Notes under the pieces: model-generated
What the model was told of the DNA's origin: nothing
Databases searched by the model: none
Seen by the model: the letters and a program-made list of their open reading frames with translations, nothing else
Source: Rhynchopus sp. YZ270_cl-10
Lineage: Eukaryota; Euglenozoa; Diplonemea; Diplonemida; Diplonemidae
Assembly (NCBI GenBank): GCA_964035575.1
Contig: OZ037856.1
Coordinates: forward strand, 124,001 to 188,000
DNA: 64,000 nt
Direction of reading: 5' to 3'
Position numbers and translations under genes: made by a program
Part shown: piece after piece, positions 31,156 through 39,324 of the stretch
Layout: the number at the start of each line of letters is the position of its first letter
How positions within the stretch are numbered: position 1 is the first letter of the stretch

Positions 31156-32397
31156 GTTTAGGTTTGTTTGTCTGTCACATAAGGGGGTGGGGATGACGTG
31201 GGGGGGAACCGTGAGGGGACGGGGAGAGACGAAAAAAACTAGAATACAATTTTAGAAAAATTCTTATCAAAAAACCATCAAAGAAAAAAAAAAGGGTATT
31301 TAGAAACGAAAGCAAAAATCTGGAAAGCTGGCCACCCCCTGAAGGGTCCAAGCCCTCTTACAAAACACTCTAGAAGCACTACACCTCATGCACCCCCTAG
31401 AAGGTATACCCTATGCAAGCATCTATCTCTGCATCATGAACCCTCTTTTTGGGTTCGCCTCGAAAACGCTTTTAGCGATGGAGAGTTGTGCAAAAAGAGA
31501 ACAAAAAAAAAACATTGTTTCATTTTTAGACCACCACCTATACGATAGCAGCCATTTTCTCTTTCACAGGATCCTTAAAAGAGCGTGCGAAAAAAAAAAA
31601 ATAAAACTTCAAAGATGAATATGCCTTTCGTGCACACACGCACACCTCTCGCAAAGGCCCTAAAGAACCTCCAGGAGCACAAGAGACTGCCACCTTTATG
31701 TTTCGTTACCGCACTTCAATCGGGTTGTCGAAAAAGCTGGAGCTTCCAACAGCCCCCTCTCCACGTGGCATCTCCCCTCCCCCCTTTTCCGTTCACGAAG
31801 TACAAACGATACGAAGCAGTGCTGTTTTATTTGAACGCTACTCTTTAGGTTATTCTGTCTTTCTTTCTATTGCTTTGTGTTCTGGGGATGGAGTGGGAGG
31901 GGGGCAAAGTCCTCGATACTCGACCAACAAAGAATAAGACGCTTTAAAAAAAAGGGTTAGTTAGCTGAACATCTGTTGTGTGTTCAGCACACAGCAGCGC
32001 CAACACCATGCTTTTAAACGGTTTTTTTTCTTTGTCGGGAAGAGGTATCTTACCCCGTGAGAGACAAAGGAAACCCCTTTTATTGCCTCCCCACCTCCCC
32101 ATTTGTGCAAAGTGGTGTTCACTCGGAGCACAACGTCCCTGCAAATACCACTTTTTACCCTTTTTTGTATTTTCCCCTCCCCCCCTCGTCTCCCCCCTTT
32201 TCCCTCATTTTTCAGGGAAATAGAAGCGAGCGCATTAATGTTAGAACCAAAGAACCCCATTGTACCAATTTTTTTCTCGGCAAACGAAAAAACAAACAAA
32301 CAAAAAAAAAAAAAAAATGCAATAAAAATTGCTTCTCCATAATACCCCATCTCTCCCATTTTTTTCCCCTCGATTTTCTCGTTCTTGCGTAGTTCTT
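31156..32397. other. Spacer, Gag1-clamp-like gene to PRP19
   Basis: No gene seen. Contains a diverged family-C hairpin at 31604-31646; otherwise low-complexity sequence. Confidence 0.5.
31604..31646 (+). repeat. Hairpin repeat family C (diverged)
   Basis: AACTTCAAAGATGAATATGC then CTTTCGTGCACACACGCAC. Same leader and loop layout as 22110 and 45328. Confidence 0.5.
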
Positions 32398-32874
32398 CTA
32401 TTTCAACCGCCCGATTGGGACCCAGGTTTCGAGGTGTTGTAAGCATTTGATGGTGTAGCCGAGGGGAATAGAGTTATAGCGTGGACGTGTTTCTGCGTTG
32501 CCACCTGTTTGGAGCCAGGCTGTGACTTCGGCCTCGAAATCAAGCGTCTCGGGGATCTGGGTTCGTTCGGCCCGCTCGTTCTTAGTTTTGTTCCACCGGA
32601 TACGTTGTTCGTTCCACGCAGCACGCCCGACACCAAGGTTGCCCACAATCTCCGCCTCGTCCTTGGTGGCTCCACGCGAAAGCGGGATCGTCGACACATC
32701 CTTCGAAAAGCACTTTGTGCACCCCGTCCCCCCGCCCACAGCCGTTGTGTACGTCTCCCCGCACTTCCCACAGAGGCTCTTCGGCCCCTCCGTCAGGTGT
32801 TCCCGGCAGGCACACCCGCCCTTCTCGGCAGTCACGTGCCACATCCCGTCTTCGTCAATCGCATTGCGGTCCAT
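32398..32874 (-). CDS. Small Cys-rich protein with Gag1-clamp-like (DUF4050-like) C-terminus
   Basis: 158 residues from the ATG at 32874. The N-terminal half has paired Cys motifs (CACREH, CGKCGETY, CTKCFS), suggesting one zinc-binding site. The C-terminal half contains AAWNEQRIRWNKTKNE, a long spacer, and YNSIPLGYTIKCLQHLETW. This layout (AxWxExRxxW, then a short hydrophobic stretch and PxPL...W) resembles the DUF4050/Gag1-like clamp domain as I remember it from plant and fungal proteins. The match is by eye and not certain. The reading frame extends upstream without ATG, but the acceptor-like CACCACCACCATCAG 17 nt before 32874 supports this start. No function is assigned. Confidence 0.6.
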   Translation of the reverse strand: MDRNAIDEDGMWHVTAEKGGCACREHLTEGPKSLCGKCGETYTTAVGGGTGCTKCFSKDVSTIPLSRGATKDEAEIVGNLGVGRAAWNEQRIRWNKTKNERAERTQIPETLDFEAEVTAWLQTGGNAETRPRYNSIPLGYTIKCLQHLETWVPIGRLK

Positions 32875-33240
32875 AGTGCTCGTGTCGCACTCTGATGGTG
32901 GTGGTGAGGGAGGAGGGAGGAGGGAGGAAGGAACAGATCGTAAGATGACACTCAACGTATTTTTCCAGCCGGTATTTGAGGAAAAATCATACACCAAGTT
33001 GCCAAGTTGCCTCGGCTGATGCAAGCAATTTGGCCAAGAAAGGCGCAACATGTCCCAACTTAAGTACCGCCTATTTTTTTGCACGGTCCAATATTTAGAT
33101 GTTTACGAAAATGAAATATGAAGGTAGGTGGAGAAGAGGGAGGCACTTTTATTGTGAGACAAAAAATAAAAAAACAGAGACATTAGTAATGTGACCCAAT
33201 GCTCTAAATGCGTCGTACTGATCAGCACGTAAAAGAAAGT

Positions 33241-33309
33241 GAAGTTATTAATGCAGGCACCTCCGACTGACCCACGTACGATGCCAGCCATCCAGATGAA
33301 AGCACAAAG
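33241..33309 (+). repeat. Dispersed repeat family F
   Basis: GAAGTTATTAATGCAGGCAC, then CACGTACGATGCCAGCCATC and GATGAAAGCACAA. The second copy is at 35028-35080, same orientation. Confidence 0.75.
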
Positions 33310-33318
33310 AAAAATAAG

Positions 33319-33374
33319 GAGAAGTTGGAAGTGCAAACGCCTCAACGTTCATCGACGACAGGGGCACTGAAATG
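33319..33374 (+). repeat. Hairpin repeat family D
   Basis: GAGAAGTTGGAAGTGCAAAC, then GCCTCAACGTTCATCGACGA and GGGGCACTGAAATG. AGTGC pairs with GCACT. Confidence 0.7.
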
Positions 33375-33527
33375 ATCATGGATGGTAGCTTTGCACTGCT
33401 GGGGCAACTGATGCTTCAAATCCCAGAAAGTTAGTTTCACATACTTTCCCAAAGAAGAGAACCTACAAAGGACGTTCTAAGACACATCCAATATTTCCCA
33501 GAAAGGAAAGAAAACGAAATCGCCTAG

Positions 33528-34867
33528 TCATGCATAAGGACACAAAACCAAACGGAAAAAAAGCGACAGAAAAAAAGGTTCATTTTCGCTTCCCCCTGAA
33601 GCCAAGGGGGGTGAGGGTGAACGCGCAGACACCTTGCGGCTTGTCGGGGCTTTTGTCGATACACGCCTCTCTGTTGCCACCGGGTCTGTAGGTGTGAAAT
33701 GTGTTATTGTTGCTTCAATCATAAAAGAGTTGGGTTGGATGAACCTAAAAGGAAACACTTCATTATTTTGACAAAACATAACTTTGACTTGAAATACAAA
33801 ACCCTCTCATGACAGTGTACCTTGGTACCATGACCGCACCTGGATGGACTCCCAACCATGTGGTACTACCTCCATTTCGAGGTTGATATCAGATAAATAA
33901 ATCTGAAGGACATAACATACGATTTAAACAGTGCGAGCCGATCTGTCACCTCGTGTCCCCACATGTTGCCGAGTGCGGGCGCTACACATTGTATTTTGTC
34001 TGTTGTGTCGTCGCCGTCTTGCCAGCGTGCGGTGACGTGGTTGGTCACGACGACGGCTGCGTGCGCTTCGACGGCTAGGTCGGTGAGCGCCTTGCCGAGG
34101 AGCGCGAGGGCACGCTGCCGTGCGAGCAGGGCGTTGTTGAAGACGCCCTTCTCACCATCTCCTCCTCCTTCACAACGAAACGGCGCGGCCACTGAGTCGA
34201 CCACCACCAACTTCAGGGGCAGACCTGTTGTCTGTGTGAGCTGCTGTGCTCGCGGCCGGAGCATCGCTACAGCGGACATCAGCTCCGCACTTGAAAACAC
34301 CCGCACCACCAAAATATTCTTCATTAGGTACTCCGCCGTAAATGCGTCTTGCGCAGCACCGTGCGATCGGAGATGTGCTGCAAGGTGCTTCGCCATCTCC
34401 GCCAGCCTCGTTCCATTTATCCCACCCTCTGTGTCTATCACGATCGCACATCCATGCACCCCACCAAACGCAGAAAAGATCTGTGCATTCAACGCCAGCT
34501 GCATGCAAAACTGCGTCTTCCCACTACCTTCCTCCCCAACAACCTCCGTCAACCTCCCTAAGGCGATTCCACCGGACAACATCTTATCCAAAGCCTCGCA
34601 AAACGTTACAATAGATCCTGTCGTCTTGCCCTTCGTTGCAACCTTGCCTTTCACTTCTAGATTGCACCCACCCCTCAGGCGCCGAAGGAATTTCACTAAG
34701 GCCGCACTATCCACCCCAGAGTCCTCACTGAGTGTCCCAAGGCTGACTGTGGCAAAGTCCTTTGCGTGGCGATAGCCGCTGTCATGCAGCTTGCTGCGAA
34801 TTGTGTCATCCAGCAGAGAAAGGGCGGCCTCCAGGTCTTGGTCTGCCGTAGTAGGCGCGTGCGACAT
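33528..34867 (-). CDS. RAD51C-like RecA-family recombinase paralogue
   Basis: Strand-exchange ATPase of homologous recombination. Two exons, 34867-33921 and 33744-33528, give 387 residues (human RAD51C is 376). The intron is 33745-33920 with donor GTATGT and acceptor CCTTTTAG, phase 2. An N-terminal helical region (1-70) precedes a RecA core. Walker A is GEEGSGKT (111-118), Walker B LVVVD (220-224), and VVVTNHVTARWQDGDDT matches the conserved VTNQ strand with Gln changed to His. The linker FCEALDKMLSGGIALGRLTEVVG is typical of RAD51 paralogues. RAD51C is favoured over XRCC3 or DMC1 by length and the Ser/Arg/Lys-rich tail; this is a by-eye choice. A family-B repeat fills the intron, and exon 2 begins in sequence resembling an antisense family-A repeat. 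Confidence 0.8.
33787..33896 (+). repeat. Structured repeat family B inside the RAD51C-like intron
   Basis: CTTGAAATACAAAACCCTCT, GTGTACCTTGGTACCATGAC, ATGGACTCCCAACCATG and CCATTTCGAGGTTGATATC. Antisense to the host gene; takes up most of the 176-nt intron. Confidence 0.8.
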
Positions 34868-35461
34868 TCTTGAGGAAAATTTTTTATCAGAAAAAATCGC
34901 AACTAAAACTCTGTCCAGAGGAGACTAATGAAAGGGATTCATTTTTTAGTTTGAGCCCCGTTCTGTTGGGATGAGGGTGGAGTTGTTAATAGAATATGAA
35001 TCCTAGCGAAAATATGAGACAAAACTGTAGTCGATGCAGGCACCTCACGTACGATGCCAGCCATCCGGATGAAAGCACAATACCCTACCCGGTCTACAAC
35101 AGAAGATGTAAAAAGACAAATAAAAAGGAGGGAGGAAATGTCATTTTAAAAAACGGTTGTTAGCAAAGCGTTTTTTTTTATAAAGCAAAGCAGTGCAGTG
35201 TAGTACATTTCAGGTGGTAGGTACTCACCCCCCAATCCTGAAAAAAAAAATACAACACGATAGCAGATTAGAAAAAAGGGGCAAAAAAAAAAAAATCTTA
35301 GAATGTACCCCACCCGAAAACCCTTTTTTTGAACCTTCATTTTAAGGTTCGCTCAATGAAGCCATGGACTTTACGCCGTTTCTGAGAAATCGTCTACTTT
35401 CATAGTTGGCTTAGCTGTGGTATGGTTTGATAATAGAAAAGAAAAGTTTGTAAGATGATCC
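34868..35461. other. Spacer, PEBP gene to RAD51C-like gene
   Basis: No gene seen. Family-F repeat at 35028-35080 and a family-A variant at 35450-35482 overlapping the end of the PEBP reading frame. Confidence 0.5.
35028..35080 (+). repeat. Dispersed repeat family F
   Basis: TAGTCGATGCAGGCACCTCA, CGTACGATGCCAGCCATCCG and GATGAAAGCACAA; lacks about 10 bp present in the 33241 copy. Confidence 0.75.
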
Positions 35462-35482
35462 TTAGCTTCTCGTGATTAGTGC
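35450..35482 (+). repeat. Hairpin repeat family A (variant)
   Basis: TTTGTAAGATGATCCTTAGC then TTCTCGTGATTAGTGC. Followed at 35507 by a related AGTTGGATGAACCCAAGCCC block. Confidence 0.55.
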
Positions 35483-36313
35483 TAATATCGGTGATAAAGA
35501 AGGAAACAGTTGGATGAACCCAAGCCCCTGTGTACACACATTGTGTCCACCATCGTTATGCGCTGGGTTTGAAAAAGTGGTTGTGACAACGGAATCATAC
35601 CATGGTTCAGCAAGGAGCCCTTCCTTGCCTTTGTTGTCATCCATCTCGACAGTATCTTTGAGTGATGCCTGCACCTTCTCTGCTATTGGTGCCCATCTCG
35701 TCTTGCAGCAATTCAACCCAATCACAATTTTGAAGTTAAATTTGTCAGCAAACTTCTTAATGCAAAAGCCTTCACGCCCTTCTTTTGAGAATTTTGAAAT
35801 GATTTTGAGCTTCGCCATATCTTGGTCATGCTTTTGATGGAAGAGGAAAAAGAAGATGCGATGCTCTCCCGTCTTCTGCGCGGGGCGTGGTGGAGTCCAA
35901 CGGAACCAATCTCTGCCGGAAGAGAACTTTGTGTCACCCTGGATATTGAACCGCACCCAAAGCAGTTCTTTGCTTTCGAAATCGAACGCAACGAGACAGT
36001 ACTTCACGTTGTCCCCTGTCTCAAATTGGTAGGCAGGCTTGGTCTGAATGTTTTCCAGCATCAGCGCGTTGCCATTGAGACAGACGTTCTCCGTGTCGCC
36101 GTCGCCCCAGGCTATCTCCACGAACTGTTGTGGGGTGAATTCCGGGTACACTCCGTCACGGAAGACACCAAGGCGTTCTGCCTCACCCTTCAGCTTGGCC
36201 ATCCTCCGCTGGTAGATCTCCTTCATGCCTTCTTCTCTGATGTTCTTTACGTTGTTCCGTACGTCAGCTTCAAGCTCTTCTCTGGCCTGCGTTTTTGTGT
36301 TCATCGGATTCAT
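35462..36313 (-). CDS. PEBP-fold protein, possibly mL38-like; 3' end uncertain
   Basis: 283 residues from the ATG at 36313. That ATG follows a CT-rich tract and AAATCAG acceptor; an earlier ATG at 36340 lies before the acceptor. A charged helical N-terminus (about 1-60) precedes a phosphatidylethanolamine-binding-protein core: YCLVAFDFESKELLWVRFNI, a WFRWTPPRPAQKTGEHR turn and FFFLFHQK, which matches the PEBP LHW...N...G...PP...HRY...LF pattern. PEBP proteins bind lipid or anionic ligands, and the mitochondrial ribosomal protein mL38 shares this fold with a helical extension, so either role is possible. The C-terminus is ambiguous: CCATG|GTATGA at 35600/35601 is a good donor, and an acceptor at 35528 would give a shorter tail ending at 35482. 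Both versions end in repeat-like sequence. Confidence 0.68.
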   Translation of the reverse strand: MNPMNTKTQAREELEADVRNNVKNIREEGMKEIYQRRMAKLKGEAERLGVFRDGVYPEFTPQQFVEIAWGDGDTENVCLNGNALMLENIQTKPAYQFETGDNVKYCLVAFDFESKELLWVRFNIQGDTKFSSGRDWFRWTPPRPAQKTGEHRIFFFLFHQKHDQDMAKLKIISKFSKEGREGFCIKKFADKFNFKIVIGLNCCKTRWAPIAEKVQASLKDTVEMDDNKGKEGLLAEPWYDSVVTTTFSNPAHNDGGHNVCTQGLGFIQLFPSLSPILALITRS

Positions 36314-36603
36314 TTTTGTGTAACTTTTTTCTGATTTCATAGATGTGGGGAAGGGGAGGGGGGGAGGGGAGGGGAAATGGAGAAACCCAATGAAATGATT
36401 GACCTTTTTTTGGATAAAACAAGACAAACCACACAAAAAAAAATCTAAGAATAATTCTAAAACAAGAAAAACAAAATTGGTAAGATTAACCCACACCTCA
36501 CCCCCCGAGAGAAAAAAAAACGTTATGTTTGAAAACCTCATTGTACTAATATTGCCATCCAAGGACGAGCTCCACTATTAGTCTTTTGTCTTTCGTTGTT
36601 AAA

Positions 36604-37941
36604 TTACAACTCACGCTCCTCCCCCAACAAAGCGGAGACCTCAGTATTGAGGAGGGAGGGGAGGCCGAGGGCGACTGCTATGCAGATGGTTATGTGGAGG
36701 AAGAAGACGAGGCCGTAGCACGTGCACCACCCAAGGCGTTGCAGACGTGACGACACCTGCGAAACCTTCGTCGGCTGCGGGAAGGCACGCGGCGGGGGTG
36801 GAAGCTTTGTCACACCCCCCGACAGGATCGCCTTGAGCTGCTGTGTGTTGTCCTCATCCTGCCGCATGGCCACCTGCACCTCTCTCTTATGGTCGACCAG
36901 CTGCGTCTGGAACGACGCAACCATCTCCTTCATGAGCGCCTCTGCTGTCGGGTTTGCGTCACTCATCGCCCCCGGCGGGAGCACAGACGGCTGCTGTGCT
37001 GGGGTTGTGTTGTCGTCATCGCTATGCGACTTCGATTTATCATCATCATCAACATGGCTTTCTGCAGGAGACATCAAAGTGGCACTTCCCCGAGTACTCT
37101 CTCCTCTCTTCCATCCTGGAAGGCCGCTCATTTGACTATTCGAACGAACCCGTACACTGCTTGGAGTAAACTGTGCAAATGAAGGGTGTGGTGCCAGCGA
37201 CATGACCCCAGGTGTGGTGTTGCAGGCCATCCCTGTGGTGTTGTCGGGCGGCTTTGTGATGGTCTCCGCGCTTTGCGTGATGGGGTTTGTCATGAGTGCG
37301 ATGTCGACAGGCATTGGGTCGCATCCCACCGTTTCTGTGCATTCCCAGTCGTCTGTTTGCGCGGTGATAGACTTTAAGGGGACTTCGCTTTGTGTTGAGA
37401 GGGTGTTATATTCGAGAGACGCTTGCGTGGATTGGTGATGCGCATCGTCCGGTTCAGTTTGCCCTGCCGCGATTTTGCGTGCGCCTAGCTTGGGACGGTG
37501 CTTCTGCGGGTGTTTTAGTTGTTCGTCGACTTTGAGGCGGTGGACGTGCTGCATCTTTGCTTCGCGGATCTTCATGATGATCTCATGCTCCACAGGGTCT
37601 GCCTCATTGAAGACTCGCGCCAGCTCGCGGAACACCTCATCCAAGGGGTGGTCCCATATGCTCTCCCCGGTCGCCTCGTTGAAGTAGTAGACGTCCTCCT
37701 GGGTGCCCGTCGCCACCTCAGGGTCCACAGTGCACACCACCCAGTGCTCCGGGAGAGGTGCGCTCAAACCCTTTTCTGCAATCCACGTAAGGTCGCTGCG
37801 GTGCTGCAGCTCCAGGCCGACCCATTGGGCGTATGCGAGAACCTGGTCGACAGGGGGTGGTGGTGGCTGGTACAGACCGGAGGAGAGCAGCGCTGACACA
37901 TTCGGTGGCGACAGAGACCGATGTCGCAGCCTGCTTTGCAT
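36604..37941 (-). CDS. CEP164-like WW-domain protein with C-terminal membrane segment
   Basis: Single exon, 445 residues. Residues 30-110 read VDQVLAYAQWVGLELQHRSD, LTWIAEKGLSAPLPEHWVV, then DVYYFNEATGESIWDHPLDE and FRELARVFN. This order, a small helical module followed by a WW domain ending in WDHP-x-D-E, is typical of CEP164, the distal-appendage protein that docks centrioles and recruits TTBK2 for ciliogenesis. The middle is Ser/Thr/Pro-rich and likely disordered. Near the C-terminus (about 415-433, GLVFFLHITICIAVALGLP) is a convincing transmembrane helix, which known CEP164 lacks. CFAP99 and a kinesin-2-like gene nearby also concern the flagellum. The ATG at 37941 lies 14 nt after AACATCCAG. 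Confidence 0.7.
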   Translation of the reverse strand: MQSRLRHRSLSPPNVSALLSSGLYQPPPPPVDQVLAYAQWVGLELQHRSDLTWIAEKGLSAPLPEHWVVCTVDPEVATGTQEDVYYFNEATGESIWDHPLDEVFRELARVFNEADPVEHEIIMKIREAKMQHVHRLKVDEQLKHPQKHRPKLGARKIAAGQTEPDDAHHQSTQASLEYNTLSTQSEVPLKSITAQTDDWECTETVGCDPMPVDIALMTNPITQSAETITKPPDNTTGMACNTTPGVMSLAPHPSFAQFTPSSVRVRSNSQMSGLPGWKRGESTRGSATLMSPAESHVDDDDKSKSHSDDDNTTPAQQPSVLPPGAMSDANPTAEALMKEMVASFQTQLVDHKREVQVAMRQDEDNTQQLKAILSGGVTKLPPPPRAFPQPTKVSQVSSRLQRLGWCTCYGLVFFLHITICIAVALGLPSLLNTEVSALLGEEREL

Positions 37942-39324
37942 TGTTGCCTTATTTCCTGGATGTTTTTGTGGTATTTTTGACGTAATCTATGACCACGCGA
38001 GTGAAATCGAAGAAAAGTTGATACGAAAAGTTATGTGCTTCTTAGTGTGTCAACTCAAAATGGGGGAGGGATCGTAACGTCGTGAAAAAACTCAGGGTAT
38101 GTGGATAGGTCATTGAAAAGGAATGTGAGGTTTGTCATTATTTTTTTGTTGGTTTTCTTGGGTAATACATCCCTCCGCCACGGAAGTTGCGGGATGGGGT
38201 GTTATGTAGAGTACAGAATCTGGGTATAAAAAGAGGGGAAACGGACCGGAACAGGGGGTGTTGTGTGTGGGGGCAGTACCACTGGGGGGGGGGGGGGGGG
38301 CTAGGGGGTCCGACTCCCTAGTAAAATTTTGTCCGGTTTTTAATTTTTTCAACATTAGGCCATTTCCCGGGCACCCCCGGGTGAATCCTGCCCCCAAAAT
38401 AGGGTTTCTGGGCCCTGTGGGGCTAAATTCACCCTCTAGGTACCCCAAAATACAAAAAAAATTGAAAAATATGGTAAAAAATCGGGTTTTTGGCCTTTTG
38501 GGCACTATGGCCAATTTTGACTAAATTTCCAAAAAAAAAATCAAAAAAAGCCCCAAAAATAGACGAAAAAAGGAGTCTCTGGCCACAATTTCGGCCCAAA
38601 AATGTGTTTTGAGTCCATTGCAAACGGTTTTTCGCCTTTTTGCCACTTTTTTTGACGATTTTTTGGTGTTTTTAGGTGCAAAAACAACCCCGGTCCAACC
38701 CCGGTCCATCCCCGGTCCACCGTTTTCACCACATTTCCGACCAATATCTAGCCGAACTTTTTGCTGAAAACCGCCGAAAGACCACCCCTGTAAGTCAGAT
38801 TATACCGAATGGTGCTCCAATTCCCACAATAACACCCAAATCTACGTCAGAAAATCGGGTTTGCGGGTTTGCGAAAATGTGGTGAAAACGGTGGACCGGG
38901 GATGGACCGGGGTTGTTTTTGCACCTAAAAACACCAAAAAATCGTCAAAAAAAGTGGCAAAAAGGCGAAAAACCGTTTGCAATGGACTCAAAACACATTT
39001 TTGGGCCGAAATTGTGGCCAGAGACTCCTTTTTTCGTCTATTTTTGGGGCTTTTTTTGATTTTTTGGAAATTTAGTCAAAATTGGCCATAGTGCCCAAAA
39101 GGCCAAAAACCCGATTTTTTACCATATTTTTCAATTTTTTTTGTATTTTGGGGCACCTAGAGGGTGAATTTAGCCCCACAGGGCCCAGAAACCCTATTTT
39201 GGGGGCAGGATTCACCCGGGGGTGCCCGGGAAATGGCCTAATGTTGAAAAAATTAAAAACCGGACAAAATTTTACTAGGGAGTCGGACCCCCTATGGGGG
39301 GGGGCACGGGGGAGGTTCTTGCAA
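37942..39324. other. Spacer filled by a foldback element
   Basis: No host gene. The foldback element 38302-39294 occupies most of it and ends 30 bp from the CFAP99 stop codon. Confidence 0.7.
38302..39294. mobile_element. 993-bp foldback element with arms of about 420-435 bp
   Basis: Left arm 38302-38736 and right arm 38875-39294 are near-identical inverted repeats around a loop of about 138 bp. Differences seen: GTACC in the left arm versus GTGCC in the right, A-run length, and one extra 10-bp CCCCGGTCCA-type unit in the left arm. The ends read TAGGGGGTCCGACTCCCTAG on each side and contain a sub-terminal palindrome. Both flanks are G-runs on the plus strand (17 left, about 10 right), compatible with insertion into a G tract. 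Mirror reading frames in both arms are by-products of the repeat. No transposase seen. Confidence 0.88.

Larger units (their letters stand above)
32875..33527. other. Spacer with family D and F repeats
   Basis: No gene seen. Family-F repeat at 33241-33309 and family-D hairpin at 33319-33374 lie side by side in plus orientation. Confidence 0.55.

Noticed and set aside
33362-33432. Possible tRNA, because of a TTCAAATCC T-loop-like sequence
   Set aside because: No matching acceptor stem, D-arm or anticodon arm could be placed; most of the segment is a family-D repeat.
37942-38301. Additional 5' exon of the CEP164-like gene
   Set aside because: No continuing frame or donor on the minus strand; an acceptor and ATG already explain the 5' end.
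38521-39091. Matching reading frames in both arms of the foldback element
   Set aside because: They are the same sequence read from inverted arms; composition is A/T-run driven and there is no homology, so they are not genes.
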